In this document: one piece after another, positions 8,623 through 17,854 of the stretch | How positions within the stretch are numbered: position 1 is the stretch's first letter | Layout of the letters: each line of letters begins with the position of its first letter | Assembly (NCBI GenBank): GCA_028287115.1 | Contig: JAQBQF010000338.1 | Location: 1 to 64,000 of the forward strand | Origin: Myxococcales bacterium | GTDB taxonomy: Bacteria > Myxococcota_A > Polyangia > Haliangiales > Haliangiaceae | DNA: 64,000 bases | Reading direction: 5' to 3' | The notes under the pieces: generated by a model | Database searches by the model: none | What the model saw: only the letters and a program-made list of their open reading frames with translations | What the model was told of the DNA's origin: nothing | Position numbers and translations under genes: made by a program

Positions 8623-9195
8623 GTGTGGCGCACCCCTCCGGGTGTTCCGAAGCGGCTCGGCTGCGCGCTGCTGATCTTGGCGGCATGTTGGACGGGCCCG
8701 GTGGCGCCCGAGCCGGTCGCGACGGAGACCGTGAAGACGCCGCATCTTCGGCCGGTGCCGGCGAGGATCGTCCTCGAGCGCACGGGCTGCATGGGCTTAT
8801 GCCCGAGCTATACGGTCACGATTCTCGGTAACGGCACGATCGAGTGGATCGGCGAAGCAAACGTCGCCGCGATCGGGACGCGTGCCGGTGCCGCGACGCG
8901 CACGCAACTCGAGCAGCTGTCGCGAATGATCGACAAAGCGCGCTTCTTCGATCTCGACGAATCGGGACACATCCCCGTGAAGCCCGCGTGTGTCCGCACC
9001 GGTAACACCGTGAGCTGTTCGATCAGCTCGTTCTCGATGTGTACCGACACGAGCCACGCGATCATCACGATCACGCGTGGCCAACGCACGCACCAGATCG
9101 ACGACGCCCACTGCTTCGATCAGCCGACTGCCCTCGTCGAGCTCGAGGACTTCATCGACGAGGTCGCCAAGACCGACGCCTGGGTCGGCCGTTAG
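8623..9195 (+). CDS. DUF6438-like lipoprotein
   Basis: This 190-residue protein starts at a GTG one base after the upstream stop. The signal ends LLILAAC, so Cys21 or so should be lipidated. The segment VLERTGCMGLCPSYTVTILG and the later ELEDFIDEVAKTDAW match the pattern of DUF6438 proteins (a TGC-G-CP core and a C-terminal Leu-Glu helix). Function is unknown. The extra Cys pairs suggest disulfides outside the cytoplasm. Its last four bases overlap the 3' end of the convergent ppc gene. Confidence 0.7.
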   Translation: MWRTPPGVPKRLGCALLILAACWTGPVAPEPVATETVKTPHLRPVPARIVLERTGCMGLCPSYTVTILGNGTIEWIGEANVAAIGTRAGAATRTQLEQLSRMIDKARFFDLDESGHIPVKPACVRTGNTVSCSISSFSMCTDTSHAIITITRGQRTHQIDDAHCFDQPTALVELEDFIDEVAKTDAWVGR

Positions 9196-11870
9196 CCCGC
9201 GGTCTGCAGGCCGGCGGCGATGCCACCGATCGTCGTGAAGATCGTGCGAGTCAGCCGATCGGCGTTGCCGATGCCGGCGCGCCGGCGGCGCAGCGCCTCG
9301 ATCTGCACGTGCGAGAGCACGTCGAGGTGGGGATTACGGCGCTCGACGGACGCGACGAGGTACGGCCGCGTTGCGAGTAGCGGCACCATCCCGAGCGTGT
9401 CGCGCAGTGCGTGGACCGTGCGCGCGTGTTCTTCCGCGATCAGATCGAAGATCTTCTGCGCATCCGGGTCGGCTAGCTTCGCGTATTCACGCGCCACGTC
9501 GATGTCCGATCGGACGAGCGAGACTTCGCAGTTGCGGATCAGCGATCGAAAGAACCGCGACCGCTCGCAGAGCATGCGCACGTCCTCGATGCCCACTTCG
9601 CGCACGAGCTGCTCGACCGCGGTGCCGACGCCAAACCACCCAGGGATGCCGTGCCGGCTCTGGGTCCACGAGAACACCCACGGGATCGCACGCAACGATT
9701 CGAGCGTCAGGCTGCCGCCACGCCGCGCGGGACGCGATCCGATCGGCAGGTGACCGACGTCCTCGATCGGTGTCGCGGCCAGGGTGTAGCGCGCGAGCCG
9801 ATCCTCGTCGGAGGTGAGCGCGAGATAGGCGCGGCGCGCGGCGTCTGCAGCACTCGCGAGGTGTCCTTCGTCGTCGGGGCTCTCGCCGGTCGGTTCGGTG
9901 CGCTCCGCGAGTGCCGCGCCGAGCACCGCTCCGAGTGTCAGCTCGAGATCGCGCTCTGCGATGCCGGCTTGGGCATAGCGCGCGGTGACCGTCTCGCCCT
10001 GTTCGGTGACGCGCAGGCGCCCGCGCACGGCCGCCGGCGGTTGCGCGCGGATCGCGTCGCTCGCGGGACCACCACCACGGCCGAGTGCGCCACCGCGGCC
10101 GTGAAACACCGTGAGCGTCACGTTCGCACGCGAGGTCGCCTCGACCAGCGCGAGCTGCGCGCTGCGGAGCGCGACCGCCGATGCGACGTATCCAACTTGC
10201 TTGCCGGAGTCCGAGTAGCCGATCATCACTTCGAGCTCACCGGCGAGCTCGGTCCGCAGCACCGGATGCTCGATCACCTCGGTCGCGATCGTGCCGGCTC
10301 GTTCGAGATCCTCGAGTTGCTCGAGCAACGGCACGGGTTTCAGCTCACCGGGTGCGAGGCCTGCCGCACGCGCCAGAAACGCGACCTCGAGCAGATCCGA
10401 GACTTCGCGCGTGAAGCTGACGACGTAACGTTCGCACGCGCGTGACCCGAGCTCTCGTCGTGCGCGCCCGACGACGTCGAGCGTCGCGAGTACTTCGCGG
10501 GTCTCCGCGGTCAGCCCTTCGCGGTCGCGAATCGGCGTGATCGGTTGAGCGAGCACCTCGCCGAGCATCGCGCGCCTCCCCGGCTCGTCGCGCTCGAGAT
10601 AGCCCGGTCGCCCGCCGTGCGCGAGGAGCTCGGCGACGACACGATCGTGGACGCCGGAGTGCTGGCGCAGATCGAGCGACGCGAGATGAAATCCAAACAC
10701 GTCGCAGCGGCGCAGCGCATCGCGCAGATCTTGTTCGGCGATCCCTGCAAAGCCCGCCGCTCGCAGCGATCGATCGAGCACCGCGAGATCAGCGCGATAG
10801 CGAGCTGCATCCGGGTAGCCATCTTCGCCGTGAGCGAGCGTGCTGCGCAGCCGCGCCTGCATGTACCAGAGCTTCTCGCGCCAAGGCTCGTTCGGCGTGC
10901 GCGGCCGTGCGTGCGCCGCGACCTCTGGAAACCGCTCGCGATCGACCGCGATCGAGGCGTCGAGCTCTTCGAGCCTTCCTGGCTTGGCTCGCAACGCCGA
11001 CATCGACAGCGTGCGCCCGAGCAACTCGACGTCCGCGAGGTACTGCTGCAGGACCGCCGTACGTTGCCGCGAGAATGCCGAGCGCGTGATCGGCGCGGTG
11101 ACGTTCGGATTCCCGTCGCGATCGCCGCCGACCCACGAGCCCCAGCGCAGGAACGAAGGCAGCCGCCACTCGCCGCCGAACCGCAGCGCGAGCCGATCTT
11201 CGATCGTGCGATAGATCCGTGGCGTGACATCGAGCAGCGATCGCCGAAACACGTCGAGCGCGGTCTCGACCTCATCCAGTGGGGTCGGCCTTCGTACACG
11301 CGCGTCCTCCGTCGCATACAGCGCGAGCACCTCCGCATCGAGGGCCGGGGCGGCGCGATGCGATTGCGCCGGTCCTGCCGAGTCATGCGCCAGATCGAGT
11401 AAGGCCCCGATCCGCGTCAGGTGTTCGAGCGAAGATCGGCGGCGCGATTCCGTCGGGTGCGCGGTGATCACGGGCATCACGAGTGCCCGCTCGAACAGCG
11501 CGCGCATGTCGGCCGCCGTCGCGCCGGCATCCGCGAACGCGTCGATCGCGGCGGCGAGCCCGTCGCGGGGCACCGGGCCTTTTGCATGCAGCGCGCGCAA
11601 CCGCTCGCGTTCCTCTGCGGTGTTCATCAGATGGCACTCGAGCGCGTTCGCGCGCGCATTGGTTTCGAGCTCGTCCTCGGTGAGCTTCGCGACATGCTCG
11701 CCGAATGCGGGCCGCCCTCCCGCGAGCTCGCCGCGCCGCAGCCGCTCGGCCTCGTCGGTCGTCCGTGCGACGAGCTCCTTGGCGCGGCTGCCATCCACCG
11801 TGTCGATCGCCTGCCATAGCGACGTCGTCACGCGTTCGAGATCGTGCCGCAGCGGTTCCGACTCGTGCAC
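9192..11870 (-). CDS. ppc: Phosphoenolpyruvate carboxylase
   Basis: The enzyme carboxylates PEP with bicarbonate to give oxaloacetate, refilling the TCA cycle. At 892 residues it has the usual family length. Diagnostic motifs are all visible: VITAHPTE with catalytic His138, GSWVGGDRDGNPNVT, FHLASLDLRQHS, the glycine loop VFHGRGGALGRGGGP and the PWVFSWTQSR block. It ends AAGLQTAG, where the family normally ends in a NTG-type terminus. It starts at a GTG with TAGAAC 6 nt upstream and no ribosome binding site. It is monocistronic and convergent with the DUF6438 gene. Confidence 0.97.
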   Translation of the reverse strand: MHESEPLRHDLERVTTSLWQAIDTVDGSRAKELVARTTDEAERLRRGELAGGRPAFGEHVAKLTEDELETNARANALECHLMNTAEERERLRALHAKGPVPRDGLAAAIDAFADAGATAADMRALFERALVMPVITAHPTESRRRSSLEHLTRIGALLDLAHDSAGPAQSHRAAPALDAEVLALYATEDARVRRPTPLDEVETALDVFRRSLLDVTPRIYRTIEDRLALRFGGEWRLPSFLRWGSWVGGDRDGNPNVTAPITRSAFSRQRTAVLQQYLADVELLGRTLSMSALRAKPGRLEELDASIAVDRERFPEVAAHARPRTPNEPWREKLWYMQARLRSTLAHGEDGYPDAARYRADLAVLDRSLRAAGFAGIAEQDLRDALRRCDVFGFHLASLDLRQHSGVHDRVVAELLAHGGRPGYLERDEPGRRAMLGEVLAQPITPIRDREGLTAETREVLATLDVVGRARRELGSRACERYVVSFTREVSDLLEVAFLARAAGLAPGELKPVPLLEQLEDLERAGTIATEVIEHPVLRTELAGELEVMIGYSDSGKQVGYVASAVALRSAQLALVEATSRANVTLTVFHGRGGALGRGGGPASDAIRAQPPAAVRGRLRVTEQGETVTARYAQAGIAERDLELTLGAVLGAALAERTEPTGESPDDEGHLASAADAARRAYLALTSDEDRLARYTLAATPIEDVGHLPIGSRPARRGGSLTLESLRAIPWVFSWTQSRHGIPGWFGVGTAVEQLVREVGIEDVRMLCERSRFFRSLIRNCEVSLVRSDIDVAREYAKLADPDAQKIFDLIAEEHARTVHALRDTLGMVPLLATRPYLVASVERRNPHLDVLSHVQIEALRRRRAGIGNADRLTRTIFTTIGGIAAGLQTAG

Positions 11871-11876
11871 GGGCCT

Positions 11877-11882
11877 GTTCTA
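11877..11882 (-). promoter_or_regulatory. -10-like hexamer TAGAAC for ppc
   Basis: Read on the minus strand, TAGAAC is followed by 6 nt (AGGCCC) and the GTG start of ppc. The geometry would give a leaderless mRNA. No good -35 was found. Confidence 0.35.
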
Positions 11883-11966
11883 GCTCGCGCCCGGCACTCC
11901 CGATAGGTCGTTTCCCCTCAGCTTTTTGAGAGAACGTCGAGGCACGCTCGAGAACTGAGCTGCCGC

Positions 11967-12806
11967 CTAGTGTTCGAGGACCGTGAAGTCGTCTTCGTCG
12001 CCGGGACCGAGCCGATGGCGATCACGCAGCAGGGTACGGAGCTCGCTCTCGACGTGCGGCAGCTGGTCGCTCGAGCTCGCCGCGATGATCAACACGCCGT
12101 GGTGGAACGACGACGTACCGTCGATGCGCGATCGATAGGTCGCCAGCGGAACGAGCGCGACATCGTCTTCATCTTGGCCGTCCGGCGAATGACCCTTCCG
12201 CGCGAGGATCCCCGCGATCGTGAACGGCATGTTCTTGATCCGGACGACCTCTCCGACGGGGCTCTGTCCCGTGCCGAACAACTGATCGGCAACGGTCTGC
12301 CCGATCACGACGGCGTTGACCTTGTCTGCCCTGAACGCTTCGCCCGCCGCGATCCGCAGGTGCTCGACGTCGAAGATCTCGGGCGTGACGCCGACGAGCC
12401 CGGTCTGCCACGTCGCGTCTCCACTCGTGATCTGCGCGACCGTACGCATCGTGGCGGCCACGCGGATCGAAGGAACCTCGTGCGTGATCGCCTGCACGTC
12501 GTCCCAGGTGAGCGTCGCGTTGCCACGCGCTCGCACGATCAAGGTTCCGTTCGCCGGTTCGCGGGCACCGTGCTCGCTCGTCACGACCCACACCCCGCTC
12601 GACAACGCGACGATCGCCGCCGCCGCGATGATCGCCCACGCGGCGGTGCGGCGGTCGCGAGTCACCAGGACCGCGCCTCGTCCGATCGCCGACCCGAGCA
12701 GCGCCGCGAGCAAGACGTGCCACCACAGCGGGCGAAAGACGCTTGCCGCGAACACGGGCACGACGGTCGCGAGCATCACCGCCGCACGGAGCGCGATCGT
12801 CCTCAC
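11967..12806 (-). CDS. MacB-like periplasmic-core membrane protein
   Basis: The protein has 279 residues with three hydrophobic segments near the N-terminus (about 8-25, 28-45, 55-75), then an extracytoplasmic domain. That domain contains VGVTPEIFDVEHLRIAAGE and VVRIKNMPFTIAGILARKG, the typical core of MacB_PCD domains in FtsX/MacB permeases. The C-terminal FtsX membrane domain is absent, so it is not a complete ABC permease. The GTG start overlaps the stop of the cyclase gene as GTGA, implying coupled translation. The frame remains open far upstream, but that part lies antiphase inside the cyclase gene and is not used. Confidence 0.65.
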   Translation of the reverse strand: MRTIALRAAVMLATVVPVFAASVFRPLWWHVLLAALLGSAIGRGAVLVTRDRRTAAWAIIAAAAIVALSSGVWVVTSEHGAREPANGTLIVRARGNATLTWDDVQAITHEVPSIRVAATMRTVAQITSGDATWQTGLVGVTPEIFDVEHLRIAAGEAFRADKVNAVVIGQTVADQLFGTGQSPVGEVVRIKNMPFTIAGILARKGHSPDGQDEDDVALVPLATYRSRIDGTSSFHHGVLIIAASSSDQLPHVESELRTLLRDRHRLGPGDEDDFTVLEH

Positions 12807-14671
12807 TCGCGATACACCGTCCAGCGCTTGACGCTGACCGGCGCCGGCAGCGCCTTGGACGTGTACTCGAGAGTTTCGAGCATCACCTGCTGCTCGGCGA
12901 GAAACTCCGCGACTCCGGCGCCGCGATAGGTCGCTTCGCTCATCGCGATCTGGTAGCCCTCGGCGAGCGCTTGCAGCTTGGCGGCGATGTTGACCGTGCC
13001 GCCGAAGAAATCTGCATTCGAGTTGAGTCGCACTGCGATGCAGGGTCCGGTGTTGAGCGAGATCCGCAGGCGGATCGGCGTGTCCGTGCGCTTCGGATGA
13101 AACGTGTTGTGGATCTGCTGTGACGCGCGGATCGCGTCGACCGGGTTGACGAAGGTCGCCATCACCGCATCGCCGATCGTCTTGACGACCGCGCCCCGAT
13201 TCTTGACGACGATCGCGAACACCTCGTCGAAGTGTTTCTTGATCTCGACGAACGCCGACGGATCGCCGCGCACCGCGTAGAACGCCGTCGAACCGACGAC
13301 GTCGGTGAACAGCAGTGTCTGCTCGCCGACCGCGAGCTTGACGTCTGCGCCGATGTAGTCCTCGCTGAACAGGTCGCGGAAGTCCTGAAAGCTCAGCAGC
13401 ATGCCGGGCCGGAGCGCGTCGTCTTTCCACTGCACGCGCTCGATCGAGAACCGCTCCGGTTGGTCGCTGTCGTTCTCGAAATGCACGGTCGGCATCGACG
13501 TCGTCTTGATCACGGTGCCTTCGGGATGATCTTCCCAGGTCAGCGTGTCCGCACCGGCGTCGTCGACGTCGATGTACCAGCCGCCGCGATGTCCCGCCCA
13601 CACGGTGTAACGACCCGGCTCGAGCTTGGGCTTGAGCGTCGCCTTGGCGCCGGGGCCGAGGGTGTGCTGGACGCGGATGAAGTCCTTCGTCGACGGTTCG
13701 GCGCTGCAGTACAGCTTCTCGGGAACCTCGCGGATCGACGGATGGACGCGGAACGTCACCTCGACGGCTTCGGGCGTATCCGTGCCGAACGTGACCTCGC
13801 AGACCTCGCAGTGACTCGCCGCCTTGAGGGACGACAGCGCCGAGTTTTCGTCGCGGACGCCTCGGCAATGCGGACAGATCGTGTCCCACGACAGATCGAG
13901 GAGCCCGCCGCGCGTTGCGTGCAGCGCGACCCGAAGCAGATCGTTCTCCGGGACCTTCCAGACGCGCGCCCGCTCGCGAATCTGGATCCGGTGGAGGTCG
14001 GCATCATCGCCGGTCCTGATGAAGTCGATCAACGCATCCACCACCTTCGCCGGCAGCCCGTCCGCGAGCAGCTGATCGCGACCCTTACGCAGGCGCGCTT
14101 CGCTCTCCTCCTCGAGCGGCGGCGGCGGTAGCTGGAGAATTTCGGGCCGCGGCATGTCGAGCTGCTTCGCGAGCGCCGGCAGGATTCGCTTGTACGCGCG
14201 TTCGATCGTCGGAAATCCGATCCGGATCGCGGCTGCCCCGAGCGCACCTCGCGGAACGACGCCGTAATAGAGATACACGCGAGTCCCCGACGGAATCGGC
14301 TCGAGCCGATGGATCGCGAAGTTGACGCGCATGAACCCGCGCTCGTAGATCCGCAGTGAGGTCAGCCACTGCTCGACGACCCAGTTCCACGGGACCTCGA
14401 GCCACTCGTGCTTGACGCCGCCGGCCTTCGAGCTGCCGAAGCGCTTGCCCGCCTTCTCGACGAACGTCATCTCGGCGGTACCGAGGGCACGATTCATCCG
14501 CGAGGTATCCGAGATCCACGGCCACAGCGCCGCGGGCGTCCCCGGCAGGTCGAACACCCACAGCCGGTCGATCTTCTTATCCTTCGCGAATTCCGCGGGC
14601 CACGGGTGGAGCTCGAGGATCTGCGCCTTCGTCAGCTCGCCGGGACTCGCGCTTACTTTCGTCGTTGCCAT
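12803..14671 (-). CDS. Adenylate/guanylate cyclase with DUF5939-type N-terminus
   Basis: The protein has 622 residues. The C-terminal class III cyclase domain carries LLFTDVVGSTAFYAVRGDP (metal-binding Asp) and GAVVKTIGDAVMATF, and should make cAMP or cGMP. Ahead of it are a START/SRPBCC-like region (about 20-180), a CPHC...CEVC zinc-ribbon-like pair, and a beta domain, the arrangement of DUF5939 cyclases. I prefer the ATG at 14671, preceded by GGAACC, over a GTG at 14701. It overlaps the ParE toxin gene upstream and the MacB-like gene downstream. cAMP versus cGMP cannot be settled by eye. Confidence 0.85.
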   Translation of the reverse strand: MATTKVSASPGELTKAQILELHPWPAEFAKDKKIDRLWVFDLPGTPAALWPWISDTSRMNRALGTAEMTFVEKAGKRFGSSKAGGVKHEWLEVPWNWVVEQWLTSLRIYERGFMRVNFAIHRLEPIPSGTRVYLYYGVVPRGALGAAAIRIGFPTIERAYKRILPALAKQLDMPRPEILQLPPPPLEEESEARLRKGRDQLLADGLPAKVVDALIDFIRTGDDADLHRIQIRERARVWKVPENDLLRVALHATRGGLLDLSWDTICPHCRGVRDENSALSSLKAASHCEVCEVTFGTDTPEAVEVTFRVHPSIREVPEKLYCSAEPSTKDFIRVQHTLGPGAKATLKPKLEPGRYTVWAGHRGGWYIDVDDAGADTLTWEDHPEGTVIKTTSMPTVHFENDSDQPERFSIERVQWKDDALRPGMLLSFQDFRDLFSEDYIGADVKLAVGEQTLLFTDVVGSTAFYAVRGDPSAFVEIKKHFDEVFAIVVKNRGAVVKTIGDAVMATFVNPVDAIRASQQIHNTFHPKRTDTPIRLRISLNTGPCIAVRLNSNADFFGGTVNIAAKLQALAEGYQIAMSEATYRGAGVAEFLAEQQVMLETLEYTSKALPAPVSVKRWTVYRE

Positions 14672-14949
14672 GATCGAGGGTTCCGATGCAGATGAAAGCA
14701 CGCGACGAAGACGACCGTGCCGTCATCGACCAACCTGAAGAATAGACCAAAAGGAAACCGTCGAACGAGCACTCGCCGTGTGTCTCGGTGGACGACTGGA
14801 GAGACAAGAGGCGACGCCATCACGCGTTCGATGGAGGCTCTGACCTCACCGAGGAACTGTTCGCCGAGCGCTACCTGACGCGTCTCGTAGCTCTGAAATG
14901 CGGTCCGGAGATCGCTGACCATCAGAGGTCGCAGCAGGAACGTAGTCAC
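14653..14949 (-). CDS. RelE/ParE-family toxin
   Basis: This 98-residue protein matches the ParE pattern: an N-terminal helix pair with AFQSYETRQVALGEQFL, then the strands VVHRDTRRVLVRRFPFGLFF and VVFVACFHLHRNPRSW. ParE toxins target DNA gyrase, RelE relatives cleave mRNA on ribosomes; this one looks more ParE-like. The GTG at 14949 overlaps the antitoxin stop as GTGA, the classic arrangement of the pair. The longer open frame upstream lies over the antitoxin gene and is unlikely. Confidence 0.85.
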   Translation of the reverse strand: MTTFLLRPLMVSDLRTAFQSYETRQVALGEQFLGEVRASIERVMASPLVSPVVHRDTRRVLVRRFPFGLFFRLVDDGTVVFVACFHLHRNPRSWQRRK

Positions 14950-15161
14950 CGCGAACGGATCTGCTTGACTGCTTCTTCCCAGGTGACGCCCGAGACATCT
15001 TCGCGATCGAGTGAATCGAGCCTCTCGTCGAGCTCTCGTCGCTGCCCGTCGGTCAGGGGTACGGCAGCCGGATCTCGATCGAGCTCTGCCCACAGCTCAT
15101 CCAGCAGGGACAGCTTTTCCTCATGGGAGAGGTGGGAGATATCAACGGCGGGCTTGCCCAT
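14946..15161 (-). CDS. Addiction-module antitoxin (TIGR02574-type)
   Basis: This 71-residue acidic, helical protein has the conserved LSHEEKLSLLDELWAEL start and the DREDVSGVTWEEAVKQIR end of the unstable antitoxin family that partners with ParE/RelE toxins. It neutralises the toxin encoded immediately downstream and probably represses the operon. CATACT lies 6 nt before its ATG, which again would give a leaderless message. The downstream cyclase overlaps the toxin gene, so it may be cotranscribed with the module. Confidence 0.85.
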   Translation of the reverse strand: MGKPAVDISHLSHEEKLSLLDELWAELDRDPAAVPLTDGQRRELDERLDSLDREDVSGVTWEEAVKQIRSR

Positions 15162-15212
15162 GACCCCAGTATGCCATGGTCCGGAAGCGACGCTCTAGGC
15201 TAAGGTTCCCTC

Positions 15213-17348
15213 GTGCCTGTCACCCACTACCGTAGCTGTTCCCTTTGTGAAGCGACGTGCGGCGTCGCGATCGAGGTCGAAGGCGATCGCGTGGTGTCGG
15301 TGCGCGGCGACGCGGCCGATCCGTTCAGCAAGGGCTACATCTGCCCCAAGGGCACGGCGCTCGCGGATCTACATCACGATCCCGATCGACTGCGAAAGCC
15401 GATGCGCCGCGACGGCGACACGTGGACGGAGATGGCGTGGGACGAGGCGTATGACTACGTCGGGTCGCAGCTCACCGCGATTCGCGCGCAGCACGGCCCG
15501 GATGCGATCGCGGTCTATCAAGGCAATCCGACCGTCCACAACCTCGGGCTCGTGACGTTCGGCCAGCTCGCGCTGCGTACGCTCGGCACGAAGAACATGT
15601 ACTCGGCGACCTCGCTCGATCAGCTTCCGCACATGCTCGCGGCGCTGATGATGTTCGGTAACCAGCTGCTGATGCCGGTGCCCGACATCGACCGCAGCGA
15701 TCTGTTCATCTGCCTCGGCGCAAATCCGCTCGCGTCCAACGGCAGCATCATGACCGCGCCGGACGTCAAAGGCCGGCTCAAGGCGATCCGCGATCGCGGC
15801 GGCAAGGTGATCGTCCTCGATCCGCGGCGCACCGAGACCGCCGACAAAGCCGATCGCCACGTGTTCATTCGCCCGGGCAGCGACGCCGTGTTGCTCCTCG
15901 CGATGATCCACGAGCTGTTCGCCGCCAAGCTCGTCAAGCTCACGGTGCCGGCGACCGGCCTCGAGGAGCTACGCGCGGCCTCGGCCACGTGGACGCCGGA
16001 GCGCGCGGCGCCAATCACCGGCGTGCCGGCGGCCGAGGTGCGCGAGCTTGCACGCGCGCTCGCGACGACACCACGCGCGGTCCTCTACGGCCGAATCGGC
16101 GTCTGCGTTCAAGAGTTCGGCGGGCTGGCGGCGTGGCTGTGTTACGCGATCAACGCGCTGACCGGCCACCTCGATACGCCGGGCGGCCTGATGTTCACCA
16201 CGCCCGCGATCGATCCGTTGCCGCTCGCGGCGATGTTCGGATTCGACGGCGGGTTCGCGCGCTGGAAGAGCCGCGTCAGCGGTAAGCCCGAGTTCGGCGG
16301 CGAGCTTCCGGTCACCGTGCTCGCCGAGGAGATCGAGACCGCGGGCCCAGGTCAGGTACGCGCGCTGATCACGTGCGCCGGCAATCCGGTGCTGTCGACG
16401 CCGGGTGGGCCTCGCCTCGAGCGTGCGATCCGTGGCCTCGACTTCATGGTGTCGATCGATCCGTACATGAACGAGACGACGCGGCTCGCGAACGTGATCT
16501 TACCGCCGTCGTCGGTGCTCGAGCACTCGCACTACGATGTCGCGCTCGCCGCGTTCTCGGTGCGCAACGTCGCGAAGTACTCGCCGCCGCTGTTCGAGCG
16601 TCACGCCGATGCACGCCACGATTGGGAGATCTGCCTCGCGCTGTGGTCGCGCCTCGGGCTGCCCGGGAAGCTGCCGCGCTTCGCGCAACAGGTGGTGACG
16701 CGGCTGTTCGGCAAGCTCGGACCCGAGACCGTGCTCGAGCTCGGCCTGCGCACCGGTCCGTACGGCCTGCGCCGCGGGCGCCACGGACTTTCGCTCGCGA
16801 AGATGCGCGCACACCCGCACGGGATCGATCTCGGCCCGCTCGAGCCGCGCCTACCGGGCCGCCTCGGAACGAAGGATCACCGCGTTCATCTCGCGCCGCG
16901 CACGTATCTCGAGGATCTGCCTCGCCTCGAGAAGGTCGCTGGCAAGCCACAGAGCTCCGAGCTGATCATGATCGGCCGGCGTCATTTGCGCTCGAACAAC
17001 TCGTGGATGCACAACAGCGAGCGGCTCGTCAAAGGCCCAGATCGCTGCACGCTGCTGATCCATCCCGAGGATGCGTCCAACCGCGGGATCACCGCAGGCG
17101 GCCGAGCTCGGATCGCGACAGCGCTCGGGTCGATCGAGCTCGCGGTCGAGATCACCGACGAGATGATGCGCGGCGTCGTCAGCGTGCCGCACGGCTGGGG
17201 TCATCATCGCAAGGGTGCACGGCTGAGCATCGCCGCGACCGTCGCCGGCGAGAGCGTCAACGACGTCATCGATCCCGCGCGGATCGACGCGCTGTCCGGC
17301 ACGAGTGCATTGACCGGCCAGCCCGTCGAGGTCACGAGGGCCCCATGA
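15213..17348 (+). CDS. Molybdopterin-dependent oxidoreductase (bis-MGD family)
   Basis: The protein has 711 residues. The N-terminal CSLCEATC motif plus a later Cys in YICPKG bind a [4Fe-4S] cluster; the body follows the Mo/W-bis-MGD fold of the formate dehydrogenase/DMSO reductase superfamily (FICLGANPLASNGS, IVLDPRRTET, the C-terminal dinucleotide-binding barrel with PHGWGHHRKG). There is no twin-arginine signal, so it is probably cytoplasmic. The Mo ligand is not obviously Cys or Sec; the usual position sits in YSATSLDQLPH. The substrate cannot be named. Its stop overlaps the globin start (ATGA). Confidence 0.9.
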   Translation: MPVTHYRSCSLCEATCGVAIEVEGDRVVSVRGDAADPFSKGYICPKGTALADLHHDPDRLRKPMRRDGDTWTEMAWDEAYDYVGSQLTAIRAQHGPDAIAVYQGNPTVHNLGLVTFGQLALRTLGTKNMYSATSLDQLPHMLAALMMFGNQLLMPVPDIDRSDLFICLGANPLASNGSIMTAPDVKGRLKAIRDRGGKVIVLDPRRTETADKADRHVFIRPGSDAVLLLAMIHELFAAKLVKLTVPATGLEELRAASATWTPERAAPITGVPAAEVRELARALATTPRAVLYGRIGVCVQEFGGLAAWLCYAINALTGHLDTPGGLMFTTPAIDPLPLAAMFGFDGGFARWKSRVSGKPEFGGELPVTVLAEEIETAGPGQVRALITCAGNPVLSTPGGPRLERAIRGLDFMVSIDPYMNETTRLANVILPPSSVLEHSHYDVALAAFSVRNVAKYSPPLFERHADARHDWEICLALWSRLGLPGKLPRFAQQVVTRLFGKLGPETVLELGLRTGPYGLRRGRHGLSLAKMRAHPHGIDLGPLEPRLPGRLGTKDHRVHLAPRTYLEDLPRLEKVAGKPQSSELIMIGRRHLRSNNSWMHNSERLVKGPDRCTLLIHPEDASNRGITAGGRARIATALGSIELAVEITDEMMRGVVSVPHGWGHHRKGARLSIAATVAGESVNDVIDPARIDALSGTSALTGQPVEVTRAP

Positions 17349-17812
17349 CAGGACGCGGACCCGAGCTATTCGCAAAGATCGGCGCAGACAAGCTGCGCGA
17401 GGTGATCACCGACTTCTATGCGCGCGTGTTCGTCGACGTGATGATCGGGTTCATGTTCGCAGGCAAGAATCGCCAGCATCTGATCGACCGTGAATGGGAG
17501 CTCGCCGCGGCGCTGCTCGGTGCACCGGGCGTCACCTACACGGGACGACCGATGCGCGCCGCACACGCGCAGCACACGATCTTCGGCGGCCACTTCGAGC
17601 GCCGGCTGCAGATCCTCAAGGAGACACTGCGCGATCACGCGATCGATCCGGAGGTCCAGAAAGTGTGGATCGATCACACGTTATCGCTCCGCGATCAGAT
17701 CACGCGGGATAAGGGCTCGGAGTGCAAGGACACCTCGTCGAGTGGCCCCAAGCTCGCCGTTGCCCCCGCCGTGCAGAGCCCGGACGCACGAATCAAGCTC
17801 GGTAAGAAGTAA
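17345..17812 (+). CDS. Truncated hemoglobin, probably group I
   Basis: This 155-residue globin starts at the ATG overlapping the oxidoreductase stop. It follows the group I pattern: ELFAKIGADKLREVITDFYARV, then MRAAHAQHTI with the likely proximal heme ligand His74, followed by the HFERRLQILKETL helix. A ~30-residue C-terminal tail (Ser/Pro/Ala-rich) is extra. Truncated hemoglobins bind O2 or NO. Coupling to a molybdoenzyme suggests a joint role in redox or NO chemistry, but this is inference. Confidence 0.85.
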   Translation: MTGRGPELFAKIGADKLREVITDFYARVFVDVMIGFMFAGKNRQHLIDREWELAAALLGAPGVTYTGRPMRAAHAQHTIFGGHFERRLQILKETLRDHAIDPEVQKVWIDHTLSLRDQITRDKGSECKDTSSSGPKLAVAPAVQSPDARIKLGKK

Positions 17813-17839
17813 AGACTTCCCCAGGCCGGGTAAGTTCCT

Positions 17840-17845
17840 TACGAT
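17840..17845 (+). promoter_or_regulatory. -10-like hexamer TACGAT
   Basis: TACGAT is followed by 9 nt and the ATG of the Cys-rich lipoprotein. A weak -35 (TTCCCC, 17817-17822) lies 17 bp upstream. There is no ribosome binding site, so the message may be leaderless. Confidence 0.35.
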
Positions 17846-17854
17846 CGAGGTCGT

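Noticed and set aside
12807..13889. 640-residue version of the MacB-like protein
   Set aside because: The extra N-terminal part is a frame within the cyclase gene with Arg/Ala-rich composition; the GTGA start explains the true protein.
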